The notes beneath the pieces were generated by a model. That model was not told where the DNA came from. It worked only from the letters and a program-made list of their open reading frames with translations, and searched no databases. Made by a program: the position numbers and the translations under genes. A DNA stretch of 53,817 bases from Chloroflexota bacterium (GTDB taxonomy: Bacteria > Chloroflexota > Dormibacteria > Dormibacterales > Dormibacteraceae), in the NCBI GenBank assembly GCA_005880945.1, contig VBIU01000013.1, forward strand, positions 1 to 53,817, given 5' to 3'. Positions within the stretch are counted from its first letter, which is position 1. Every line of letters starts with the position of its first letter. Positions 22,639 through 30,801 of the stretch are shown one piece after another.

Positions 22639-23685
22639 ATGGCTCCTGTGGGTCGGGCCGCGATGTTGCCGACCACCGTGGTCGGCAGCTACCCGCAACC
22701 CGACTGGCTCGTCGATCGCGCGGTCCTTGGCAGCCGCCTTCCACCCCGAACACGTGCGCTCGAGATCTGGCGTCCAGCTTCTGAGTTTCTCGAGCAGGCG
22801 CAGGACGACGCGACCGTCGTCGCCATCCGTGACATGGAACGCGCAGGGATCGACATCATCACGGATGGCGAGATCAGGCGCGAGAGTTACTCAAACCGAT
22901 TCGCCACCGCGCTGGAAGGCATGGACCTCGACAATCCGGGCACTGCGCTGGACCGCACCGGACACCCCAACCCCGTCCCGCGGGTAGTGGGTCCGATAAG
23001 GCGGACTCGACCCGTCGAGGTACGCGACGTCCAGTTTCTCCGCGCCAACACCGACCACTTGATCAAGGCCACGCTGCCCGGTCCTTTCACCATGTCGCAG
23101 CAGGCGCAGGACGACTACTACCACGACGAGGAGGCCCTGGCCATGGGGCTTGCGGTAGCCGTCAACGAAGAGGTGCGGGACCTGTTCAAGGCGGGCGCGG
23201 ACGTCGTGCAGCTCGACGAGCCCTACCTTCAGGCCAGGTCGGAGAAGGCGCACAGGTTCGCCATCAAGGCGATCAACCGCGCGCTCGACGGAATCGAAGG
23301 CGCCACGGCGCTGCACACGTGTTTCGGCTATGCGCACATCGTCCATTCACGTCCCAACGGTTACCCGTTCCTCGAGGAGCTGGCCGACGTGAAGGTCGAC
23401 ATGATCTCGCTGGAGTCGGCGCAGCAGAAGGTCGACCTGTCGGTGCTTAGATCGCTTGGCAAGAAGCAGCTGATCGTCGGGGTCATTGACCTCGCGGACG
23501 ACGCTCCGGTGGAGGATGTCGACACGGTCGCCGGACGCATTCGCAACGCCCTTGAGTTCGTCGAGCCCCAGCGGCTCATCCTGGCTCCGGATTGCGGGAT
23601 GAAATACCTCCCGCGAGCCAAAGCGTTCGCGAAGCTGAGCGCGTTGGCCCAGGCGGCGGCGAAGGTGAGGGCGGAGCTGGTTTAG
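22639..23685 (+). CDS. MetE-core (cobalamin-independent methionine synthase-like) enzyme
   Basis: This protein of about 348 residues corresponds to the C-terminal catalytic barrel of MetE. MLPTTVVGSYPQPDW at the start, DITTDG-type IDIITDGEIRRESYSNRF, LPGPFTMSQQAQDDYY, ADVVQLDEPYLQAR are conserved. The zinc ligands are seen in ALHTCFGYAHI (His, Cys) and LAPDCGMKYLP (Cys). It lacks the folate-binding N-terminal half, so it may be an archaeal-type core MetE or an alkyl/epoxide-thiol transferase of the same superfamily. TAGGCT stands 8 bp before GTG 22636, so a GTG start one codon upstream is possible. Confidence 0.85.
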   Translation: MAPVGRAAMLPTTVVGSYPQPDWLVDRAVLGSRLPPRTRALEIWRPASEFLEQAQDDATVVAIRDMERAGIDIITDGEIRRESYSNRFATALEGMDLDNPGTALDRTGHPNPVPRVVGPIRRTRPVEVRDVQFLRANTDHLIKATLPGPFTMSQQAQDDYYHDEEALAMGLAVAVNEEVRDLFKAGADVVQLDEPYLQARSEKAHRFAIKAINRALDGIEGATALHTCFGYAHIVHSRPNGYPFLEELADVKVDMISLESAQQKVDLSVLRSLGKKQLIVGVIDLADDAPVEDVDTVAGRIRNALEFVEPQRLILAPDCGMKYLPRAKAFAKLSALAQAAAKVRAELV

Positions 23686-23707
23686 GGCTCCGCCCACCCA
23701 CAGAGAA

Positions 23708-25849
23708 CTACTTCTTTTTCTTGCAGGTGCCCACGATGTGGTCGGAGCCGTACCCGGAGTCGGGAGCACGATCCGCTTCAGCGGTGAAGTACACGCCACT
23801 GCCCAGAGCCGAGATGGATGCGTGCGTGTCGCTCCACGTCTTGGTCAGGTGCGCGCCGTCAGGCGGGCTGCCGATGAGGGCCCTTGGCAGGTGGAAAACG
23901 AAAGTCCCGAGCGCCCCTGGATGGAACTCACCGGTGAGCGCGCCAACCGGGTGGAAGTTGCCATCCCAGGTTCCGTAGTTGTATGTCGCAACAGCGTTCG
24001 CGCCCGTGCCGTTGGTGGTCGCGCGAACGTACCACCAGATCCCTCCCGTGGCCGTGCCGTACTGGAAGTAGACGGTCCACAGCCCGGAGACGATGTTCGG
24101 ATTGGACGCGGTCGGCGGCGCCTGGAGGTCCTTCAGCTGGAGTGTGACGTCGATCGAGGTGCCTCCCGATTTGATCGATGTCGAAGCGAACGTGATGCGT
24201 GTCTCATCGAGGTTGTCCAGGTTCTGTCCCATGCCGCCGGGGTAGTTGTTCGGTGCGTCGGTGGTGAAGTCGAGCACCTGCGGGCCCGGGCAGACATTGC
24301 CTTGCGGCAATGGTGCCGGTGGCGGCGGCGCCACGCAGTCGTTGACCAGAGCAAGCCCTGTCTTGGCGGAAATGCCTGTGCACTGGCGCGTGTAGTACAT
24401 GACCGCTGTGCCGGGCGATGCGTGGTCGTCGGCATACGCGATGTCGGCGGCGCCGTTCGTCGGATCGACATCCACCTGGAAGAAATCCAGAAGCGTCCGA
24501 TCGCGGTTGCCAATCAGGTTGCAGTTCAACCCGTCGATGCACAGCTGGCTCTTGTGGATGTCGTGGTCGCTGGCCTTCGACGTGGTCCAGGTTGCACCGC
24601 CATCGATGGTTTGCGCCATGTAGGCGTTCCAGACGTTGTTGGGGTCGTCCTGCGGGTTCGGCTGCGCGCCGGTTCCCCCATGTGCTCCATAGAACACCAC
24701 GTCCACAACACCCGCCGCTCCCCCTGAAGGCAGCGCCGCGGCCCACGGCATGAGCGCGGTGTTGTCGGTGCCGAAGTTGGCGATCTGAATCGGCGCTGCG
24801 GCGGGGTTCCAGCTGATGCCTGTTGCGTCGGCCTTGGTGAATATGTGGTTGCCGTCCGTCCAGAACGCGTAGACGCCGCCCGCGGAATCGACGGTGGTAA
24901 CCGGGAAGATGCGGTTGTACCGCGCCCCGAGTGGGCCGTGGTAGATCTCGTAGTTGCGCCAGCTGATCGAAGGCGTGAGCGCGGGAGGCGTCGGGTCGGT
25001 GACCATCCCTATCGCTTCGTAAACGCGGTTGAAGTTGAAAGTTCCGGCTGCCCCCTGGCTCACATTGTCGGTCGGGCTGTCGGGGGTCTGGAAGATCGAG
25101 TAGAGGGTCAGCGCGTGCGTTACTGGATCGCGCCGCGCGACGATGTTCCCGAGCTCATTGCCGGCGCCGGCGCCCAGGCCCTGCCACTGGCCCTGCGGGA
25201 CATCGGTGTTGTTGATGATCGGTCCGCTCTGCGTGTAAACAAACCCGCCATCCGTCGAGATGCTCAGCTCGATGTCGACCACGCTGACGTCGTGATAGGT
25301 CATGAAGATGGTGTCGAACCCGGAGGAGTTCAGCTTGGGGTCTGCTGCCATCCACATCCGGTCGTCGCCGACGACCTGCGTCGATGCCGGGTTAGGCGAG
25401 ATGAAGCTGTTGCCGTCGTCGCTCGACTTGCCGGTGGTGATGTTCACCAAGTTGTCGAGGCTCGAGAACGCAACATCATCTGCGGTTGGCGTTGGGAATG
25501 TGGGCAGTGTCGCCGTTTCCTGCGGGCCGATCGCCCAGTCGCAGTCACCGCCGCCTGCGTTGTGGTCGGGCGCGCCGATGAACTTGGCCGCCGAGCCGGC
25601 GTGGTTGACCCGCATCGCATTGCATTGAGAGCCCGTCGGTCCGATCACGAACGACTCGCCTCTGCTGTTGTTGCGGAGGCTCGGCTCGGCCGCGTTCGAG
25701 CTGCCCGGGAGGAGGAGATTGGGATTGAAGGTCGCTGCCGGGGGTGGCGCCGCCGACGATTGGGCGGCAAATCCGAGGCTTATTGCGGCGAGCATCGCTG
25801 CGGTTGCCGCCACTGCCGCCGGCCGAGAGAATTTGCGTCGCACCATCAT
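23708..25849 (-). CDS. Large exported protein, BNR/sialidase-like, paralogue 1
   Basis: This 713-residue secreted protein has a signal peptide (residues 1-33, ending AAQSSAAPP). The body resembles beta-propeller BNR/sialidase-like proteins: ELSISTDGGFVYTQSG and AQTIDGGATWTTSKASDHD are Asp-box-like repeats. LLDFFQVDVDPTNGAADIAYADDHASP is shared with the upstream paralogue. The C-terminal 180 residues form a separate beta-rich domain, ending in Lys-rich GTCKKKK. ATG overlaps the upstream paralogue's stop (ATGATG), with GGGGAGGAA as ribosome site. Enzyme activity is unproven; the Asp-box residues of active sialidases are not obviously complete. Confidence 0.8.
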   Translation of the reverse strand: MMVRRKFSRPAAVAATAAMLAAISLGFAAQSSAAPPPAATFNPNLLLPGSSNAAEPSLRNNSRGESFVIGPTGSQCNAMRVNHAGSAAKFIGAPDHNAGGGDCDWAIGPQETATLPTFPTPTADDVAFSSLDNLVNITTGKSSDDGNSFISPNPASTQVVGDDRMWMAADPKLNSSGFDTIFMTYHDVSVVDIELSISTDGGFVYTQSGPIINNTDVPQGQWQGLGAGAGNELGNIVARRDPVTHALTLYSIFQTPDSPTDNVSQGAAGTFNFNRVYEAIGMVTDPTPPALTPSISWRNYEIYHGPLGARYNRIFPVTTVDSAGGVYAFWTDGNHIFTKADATGISWNPAAAPIQIANFGTDNTALMPWAAALPSGGAAGVVDVVFYGAHGGTGAQPNPQDDPNNVWNAYMAQTIDGGATWTTSKASDHDIHKSQLCIDGLNCNLIGNRDRTLLDFFQVDVDPTNGAADIAYADDHASPGTAVMYYTRQCTGISAKTGLALVNDCVAPPPPAPLPQGNVCPGPQVLDFTTDAPNNYPGGMGQNLDNLDETRITFASTSIKSGGTSIDVTLQLKDLQAPPTASNPNIVSGLWTVYFQYGTATGGIWWYVRATTNGTGANAVATYNYGTWDGNFHPVGALTGEFHPGALGTFVFHLPRALIGSPPDGAHLTKTWSDTHASISALGSGVYFTAEADRAPDSGYGSDHIVGTCKKKK

Positions 25850-28065
25850 TTCCTCCCCGCATTTCTGAAGTTGAAGCAGCAGACGCCATCGATCTCCAGT
25901 GGGACTGTGTCGCTCTGGGCCGATGCGTTGTCCTCGGCCCCTTCCTGGATGGCGGCGGCGAGCGAGTAGCCACCCACCGACTCCAGGAGGCTTGTCGCTA
26001 TGGGACCGCCGACATCGGCGACGTTGACGTTGATCGTCAGGGTGCAGGATCCGGTGACCGGACAGCTGATGGAGCCGGTCTCAGACTTGCCGGTGAAGGT
26101 TGGGCCCGCCCCCGGCTCGGGATACGTGAGGACGTGTGGGAAGCAGGCGGAGACCGAACAGAGGTCGATAGTCTGCTGCTGCCCTGCATAGAAGATCGGG
26201 TTGTTGAGCGCGGTGTTCTCCATCGCCGCGTAATAGATCGTGTTACCCATCTGCCAGCGTGTGACGTACTGCACATTGGTCGCGCCCGGGATCGCAGCGA
26301 TGGTTGCCGCGGGATTCGCCAGGTTGGCCACCTGCATCGTCACTGTCAGCGTCTGCCGATTGGCCGATAGGCTCAGGCCGCTGGACCTCACGTCCATTCC
26401 ACTCTGTCCGGCGCCACCGATGACCGGGTAGAGGGCGTCGCCCGCCGGATCGCTCAGGCCGGTAACCGGTGCGTTGGATGTTCCGACGACTTTCGTCCCG
26501 AACAGGCCCATTCCCGTTGACTGGCGAGCAACGGTGATGACGCCCGCGCCGCAGTGATCGGCCACCTGCACGCTGCACGAGTTCGGCGACTGCACGAGCT
26601 TGTTCGACGTGTCGTCGTAGACGATCTCAGCCGCCCCGCTGCTGTCGACGGTCACTACGAAGAAGTCAGCCAGGTTGCGGTTGCCCTGGCTCGCAATACA
26701 GCCCGTGCCGGCGAGACACACGTCGTCGTAGTGCATCGGGTGCGGAGTCACCTTCACAAGGGCGACACTTGGCGCGGCCCCTGTGATCGCCCCGGTCTTC
26801 GTGGTCGGAAACACGACCTGGGACATGAAGACGTTCCACGATTGGTTGTTGTGGCTGCTCGGGTCCACCTGCTTGTCCGACCCGTACCAGACGGCGTCAT
26901 CGCGACCGGGACCGCCAGCTTTGATCCACGGGAACACGTTGGTCGCATCGCCCGTGGCGGTCGAGCCGTCGCTGACCTGAACTGGCGGCGTCCAAGTCGT
27001 CCATCCCGAGGCGGCGCTCGATGCGCTTACGAACACCTGGCGCTGCGCCGGATTGCTGCTGCTCACGGCCCAAACGACGTGGAGGTTGCGGGCAGTATCC
27101 ATCGAGAGGACGGAGAAGAGGGTGTCGGGCGATCCGGTTGGGGTGTCGGCGATCTTGACCAGCTTGGTCAGATCCTGGCCCGAACCCGTCGCGTCGAGAA
27201 AGTGAAGTGTGCCGGTGGCATCAGGGGTGCCGATGTTGAGGTAAAGGCCAGGGGTCGAGGTCGCTGAAGTCCCGCATGTCTGGGAGTTGCAGGCCGCGGC
27301 CTGGAAGACCTTGCCTGTGACCTGGTCGATCGCGGGGTAGCCGTCCGCACCGAATGGCGAGTACGTGGCGCCGGTTCCGGGCGGGACCTCATCCCCAGTG
27401 GCGTTGGTGTAGTTCAGCCCGTCGGTGCTCATGTTCCACTGCGCACCGCCGTTTGGCCCAGGCCCGACGAGGTTGTTCCATTCGAGGTAGATGAGCGGAG
27501 TCGGGCCGCCCGCGGCGCGGTACGCGGACTGGTTGGGCGTGCCGGGCGCCGGGTCGTAGACGGCAAGCCACTGCCGGTCGGCGCCAGGGCTGCTGCCCGA
27601 GCAGCCGAGGAAGTTCTCCTGGTCGGAGGCTCCGGAGTTGGCCGGCCCGGTGACCGCCACGCGCACACATGCGAGAGCCCAGAGGTCCGCGAAATACTGC
27701 TTGCCGCTACGGTCGAACGCGATGTCGGTGTCGCCGCCGCCTGGCCCGGGCGCCGGGATGCCCATGATCGCCGAGGGCACTGTCTTTTGCGCCATGACCC
27801 TGAAGGTCTGGCCGCCGTCAACCGAGCCGAACCAGGTGCTCCGCTGCGTGCCCGTACCCGTGGGTCCGCTGTTGAAGATGCGTCCCTGAGGGTCGATCGC
27901 GATGTCCGGCTCGCCGTTGGTATGGATCGGATCGACGATCGTTGGGACGCCGAAACCGATAGAGCTCGAGGCGGCCAGCTCCACGGTCAGCGGAATCGGC
28001 ACGAGAGCGACCGAGCTTGCGGTGAGAGCCGTCAGGGCATAGACGGCAAAACGAGCACGGAGCAT
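25846..28065 (-). CDS. Large exported protein, BNR/sialidase-like, paralogue 2
   Basis: This 739-residue secreted protein starts MLRARFAVYALTALTASSVA (signal peptide) with AAGGAGG 8 bp upstream. Repeated motifs GEPDIAIDPQGRIFNSG, WFGSVDGGQTFRVM and GGDTDIAFDRSGKQYFAD suggest a propeller of Asp-box type. NRNLADFFVVTVDSSGAAEIVYDD matches the paralogue at the same relative position, so the two arose by duplication. The C-terminal domain again is a beta-sandwich-like unit. The 180-bp upstream gap contains an imperfect copy of the ATPase-gene inverted repeat (28224-28251) and a TTGCA-n6-TGCAA palindrome (28184-28199). Confidence 0.8.
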   Translation of the reverse strand: MLRARFAVYALTALTASSVALVPIPLTVELAASSSIGFGVPTIVDPIHTNGEPDIAIDPQGRIFNSGPTGTGTQRSTWFGSVDGGQTFRVMAQKTVPSAIMGIPAPGPGGGDTDIAFDRSGKQYFADLWALACVRVAVTGPANSGASDQENFLGCSGSSPGADRQWLAVYDPAPGTPNQSAYRAAGGPTPLIYLEWNNLVGPGPNGGAQWNMSTDGLNYTNATGDEVPPGTGATYSPFGADGYPAIDQVTGKVFQAAACNSQTCGTSATSTPGLYLNIGTPDATGTLHFLDATGSGQDLTKLVKIADTPTGSPDTLFSVLSMDTARNLHVVWAVSSSNPAQRQVFVSASSAASGWTTWTPPVQVSDGSTATGDATNVFPWIKAGGPGRDDAVWYGSDKQVDPSSHNNQSWNVFMSQVVFPTTKTGAITGAAPSVALVKVTPHPMHYDDVCLAGTGCIASQGNRNLADFFVVTVDSSGAAEIVYDDTSNKLVQSPNSCSVQVADHCGAGVITVARQSTGMGLFGTKVVGTSNAPVTGLSDPAGDALYPVIGGAGQSGMDVRSSGLSLSANRQTLTVTMQVANLANPAATIAAIPGATNVQYVTRWQMGNTIYYAAMENTALNNPIFYAGQQQTIDLCSVSACFPHVLTYPEPGAGPTFTGKSETGSISCPVTGSCTLTINVNVADVGGPIATSLLESVGGYSLAAAIQEGAEDNASAQSDTVPLEIDGVCCFNFRNAGRK

Positions 28066-28223
28066 GACCACACCCTCCTTGCACACCGGCTTCGCCGGCC
28101 GACCGAAATCGTCTCGCTGCCACGCAGCGCCGTGGCTTGATCTCAGGAAATATCACCTCGCAGGTGGACCGGGCATCCCTCAATTGCATGATTTTGCAAA
28201 AAGGACGCGCCGACGTTAATAGG

Positions 28224-28251
28224 GAATGATGCGGTCAGACCCTTATCAATT
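28224..28251. promoter_or_regulatory. Inverted repeat 10-8-10, copy 2 (imperfect)
   Basis: Arms GAATGATGCG (28224-28233) and CTTATCAATT (28242-28251) are separated by 8 bp and match the perfect copy at 29444-29471 in 8 of 10 positions per arm with identical spacing. It overlaps the stop of the ATPase gene and precedes the exported paralogue operon. Confidence 0.6.
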
Positions 28252-29436
28252 TGGCGTGCGCAAAAGGAATGCACCGAACATCGGAGCGGTGAACGCGATG
28301 CGCGCCCTCTCCGGCCGGTAGACAAGACCTTTCTGGATCAGGGCGCTCACCGTCGGCTGGATCTCGTTGTTCCGCTTGCCGGAGGCCTGCTGAAGCTGCT
28401 CGATGGTGGCGCTCTCGCCGAACCTCGCGATATCGCGCATCAGCAGGCGCTCGTGCGGTGAAGCCCGAACGTACCGAGCGCGGAAGAACCCGGCGTCGAG
28501 AGTGGACAGGATCCGCGGCCGCAACCGCTTGAGGTCGGGCATCGCGATGGTCTCGCCCTGCGAACCGGTCCAGAGTGAGTCGCCGTAGACCTGGATGAAG
28601 AAAGGGTAGCCGCCGGTGTCGGTCATGACCTCATCAACTACGTCACCGGCGAAGCGGCGGCCGAGCCTGGCGGCCGGGTCGACGAATGCTGCCCTGTCTT
28701 CGGGCGGCCGCAGGTTGCCCAGCTCCTGGGTCGCGAACATGCGCTCCGAGTAGCTTTTCGACCGAGACAGGTTGTCGACGACCGGGGGCAAGCCGCAGAG
28801 CATGAGCATCAGAGGAAGGCTGTGCTGCTGCACCGCCGAGGTCGCGCTCAGGAGGGCGCTCAAGGTCAGGGCGCCTGGCCGCTCGCGCACGACATGGAAC
28901 TCGTCGTAGCGCAGGACGAGCCCCTTGTACTCGCTTTTCACGCAGAGCTCACAGATGTGGGTGAACGCTTCGCGGAGGTCGTCGTCCAGGCGTCGCGGGG
29001 GCTCACCACGTCTGCGCCTCGTGTCGACGCTCACCTTGAATTCGCCATACGTCACGGTCAGCGCGCCCACCAGGTCGATCGCGGCCTGCAGCATCTGGCC
29101 CGCCTTGTCCCGGAGGCGCGCCGAAAGGCTGAGGCGCCGCAGGGCCCGATTGACGTCGGTCAAAACGGCATTGGCGAACGCGTGCGGCTCTGCGTCGCTT
29201 TCGGAAAACTCGCGGTCGACGACTATCCAGCCAGACGCCTCCGCCTCAGCCTGGATGCGGTTCAGGAGCACCGTCTTGCCGACGCCGCGCAGCCCGGTGA
29301 TCAACACGTTGCGAGGGTGCCGGGGATTGCGCAGGAAGCCCCGCACGGCTTCGATCTGCTCCTCGCGGTCGCCGAGGTAAGGCGGGTCGATGCCGTTTCC
29401 CGGGCGGTAAGGGCTCAAAGGCCACGCTGACGCCAT
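28246..29436 (-). CDS. ArchATPase-like P-loop ATPase with C-terminal winged helix
   Basis: This 396-residue protein has Walker A ITGLRGVGKTVLL near residues 46-58, Walker B GLVLRYDEFHVV (Asp-Glu) and a sensor-like LMLMLCGLPPVV. It resembles the Orc1/Cdc6-related ArchATPase group. The last 70 residues (ATIEQLQQASGKRNNEI then VSALIQKGLVYRP) read as a winged helix, so DNA binding is likely. ATG 29436 is chosen because TATCAT ends 9 bp upstream inside the inverted repeat. It is divergent from the Y-family polymerase gene. Function is unknown; STAND-like sensing or regulation is possible. Confidence 0.82.
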   Translation of the reverse strand: MASAWPLSPYRPGNGIDPPYLGDREEQIEAVRGFLRNPRHPRNVLITGLRGVGKTVLLNRIQAEAEASGWIVVDREFSESDAEPHAFANAVLTDVNRALRRLSLSARLRDKAGQMLQAAIDLVGALTVTYGEFKVSVDTRRRRGEPPRRLDDDLREAFTHICELCVKSEYKGLVLRYDEFHVVRERPGALTLSALLSATSAVQQHSLPLMLMLCGLPPVVDNLSRSKSYSERMFATQELGNLRPPEDRAAFVDPAARLGRRFAGDVVDEVMTDTGGYPFFIQVYGDSLWTGSQGETIAMPDLKRLRPRILSTLDAGFFRARYVRASPHERLLMRDIARFGESATIEQLQQASGKRNNEIQPTVSALIQKGLVYRPERARIAFTAPMFGAFLLRTPN

Positions 29437-29443
29437 TGATACC

Positions 29444-29471
29444 GAATGATAAGTCTCGCGGCTTATCATTC
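29444..29471. promoter_or_regulatory. Perfect inverted repeat 10-8-10 with back-to-back -10 boxes
   Basis: Arms GAATGATAAG (29444-29453) and CTTATCATTC (29462-29471) are exact inverted repeats around TCTCGCGG. Each arm contains TATCAT reading outward, so the site can be a two-way promoter and an operator at once. The ATPase ATG is 7 bp from one edge, and the polymerase ATG (29494) is 22 bp from the other. Confidence 0.7.
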
Positions 29472-29493
29472 CGGCTTCGCCACTCTCCCGGGC

Positions 29494-30792
29494 ATGTGCG
29501 AACATTTGCTCGTTGTGACGAGGTTAGCAGCCGACCTGGGTCTCAACACCGCCGAGCCGACGACGCTCGTCGTCGACCTCAACTGCGCCTTCGCCTCGAT
29601 CGAGCAGCAGCACGACCCAAAGCTGCGCGGCCGGCCGCTGGCGATCGCCGCATACGCCACCGACGCCGCCACCATCGTCTCGTCGTCCAGGGAGGCGCGA
29701 GACCTAGGCATCAAGACCGGGATGCGGGTCTACGAGGCCAAGGCGATCTTTCCCCGAATCCTGGTCATGGAGCCGAATCCACCCCGATATCGGAAGGCGT
29801 CCGACCAGATGATCGACATCATGGAGCGGCACAGCCCCGACGTCCTGCGCATGTCTATAGACGAGGCGTCGATGAACCTTGCCGGGACGCCTGACCTGAC
29901 GAGACTGGGCACGGAGGGCGTCGGCCGCGCGATCAAGCGGGCGATCCGCGCGGAGATCGGTGAGTGCGTCACGAGCTCGGTCGGCATCTCGACGTCGATC
30001 TGGATGGCGAAGCAGGCGTCCAACCTCGACAAGCGCGACGGGCTCGAGCGGATCGACCACACCAACCTGGTTTCGGCTTTCGCCAGGTTGAAGCTGACCG
30101 ACCTGTCGGGCGTCGCGGAACCCACCGCCAATCGCCTGCGACGGGCCGGCATCAACACCCCTCTCGAGTTCCTTTACGCGACGCTGGATCATCTCCGATT
30201 GGCGGGCATGCGCGCCGATTTCGCCAACACCTGGCATCGGCGGCTGCGCGGCTTCGAGGGCGGCGCTTTTGAGGGCGTGGCTCGCAAGAGCTACAGCCAC
30301 TCACACGTGCTCGCTCGCGCCACGAGCTCGCAGGGTGATCTCGAAGAGCTCTTGATGCGCCTCTCCGACATGGTCGGCCGGAGGGTGCGAGAGGGTGGCA
30401 GGCGCGGCAGCGTGGTTTCCATAGGTGTCGTCTACCGCCCCGACGTGGACCGGTTCTCCAAGCAGTCAAAGCTGGCCCACCCGGTCGCCACCGGCGACGA
30501 GATCTACAAGGCCGCGCTGAAGCTGCTGGCGGCGCGCGACCCGCGACGCGCCGTGGGGACGCTGGGCGTGGGACTCGCTGGTCTCAGCGAAGGTGACCCT
30601 GGGCAGATGGATCTCTTCTCGGACCATTCCCCACCTCGCGGCGCCCGCCTGGAGAAAGCGATCGACGCCATCCGCGATCGTTTTGGCGAAGATGCGGTGC
30701 AGCGGGCGCGGTTGCTGGGCCGAGCCCCGGTGGTCCGAGACAGGATCGCCTTCGGCAACACGGGCCACCCGGACGACAAGCCACGCTCCTAG
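29494..30792 (+). CDS. Y-family DNA polymerase (DinB/UmuC-like)
   Basis: This 432-residue translesion polymerase has palm motif VVDLNCAFASIEQQ with the catalytic Asp and Phe at the steric-gate position, and MSIDEASMNL with the second Asp-Glu pair. SSSREARDLGIKTGMRVYEAK is the fingers region, TDLSGVAEPTANRLRRAG the HhH, and GQMDLFSD near the end a beta-clamp-binding box. DLNCAF replaces the usual D-x-D-x-F/Y pattern of DinB, as in a less-studied UmuC-like branch. It shares a bidirectional promoter/operator with the ATPase. I saw no LexA box by eye. Confidence 0.88.
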   Translation: MCEHLLVVTRLAADLGLNTAEPTTLVVDLNCAFASIEQQHDPKLRGRPLAIAAYATDAATIVSSSREARDLGIKTGMRVYEAKAIFPRILVMEPNPPRYRKASDQMIDIMERHSPDVLRMSIDEASMNLAGTPDLTRLGTEGVGRAIKRAIRAEIGECVTSSVGISTSIWMAKQASNLDKRDGLERIDHTNLVSAFARLKLTDLSGVAEPTANRLRRAGINTPLEFLYATLDHLRLAGMRADFANTWHRRLRGFEGGAFEGVARKSYSHSHVLARATSSQGDLEELLMRLSDMVGRRVREGGRRGSVVSIGVVYRPDVDRFSKQSKLAHPVATGDEIYKAALKLLAARDPRRAVGTLGVGLAGLSEGDPGQMDLFSDHSPPRGARLEKAIDAIRDRFGEDAVQRARLLGRAPVVRDRIAFGNTGHPDDKPRS

Positions 30793-30801
30793 GCGGGTCG
30801 T

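Noticed and set aside
24845-25969. 374-codon + strand frame antisense to the exported paralogues
   Set aside because: It has the Val/Arg/Asp-rich look of an antisense frame and no start signals.
28184-28199. TTGCA-n6-TGCAA palindrome before the exported-protein operon
   Set aside because: Short arms and no second copy found; kept only as a note in the gene entry.
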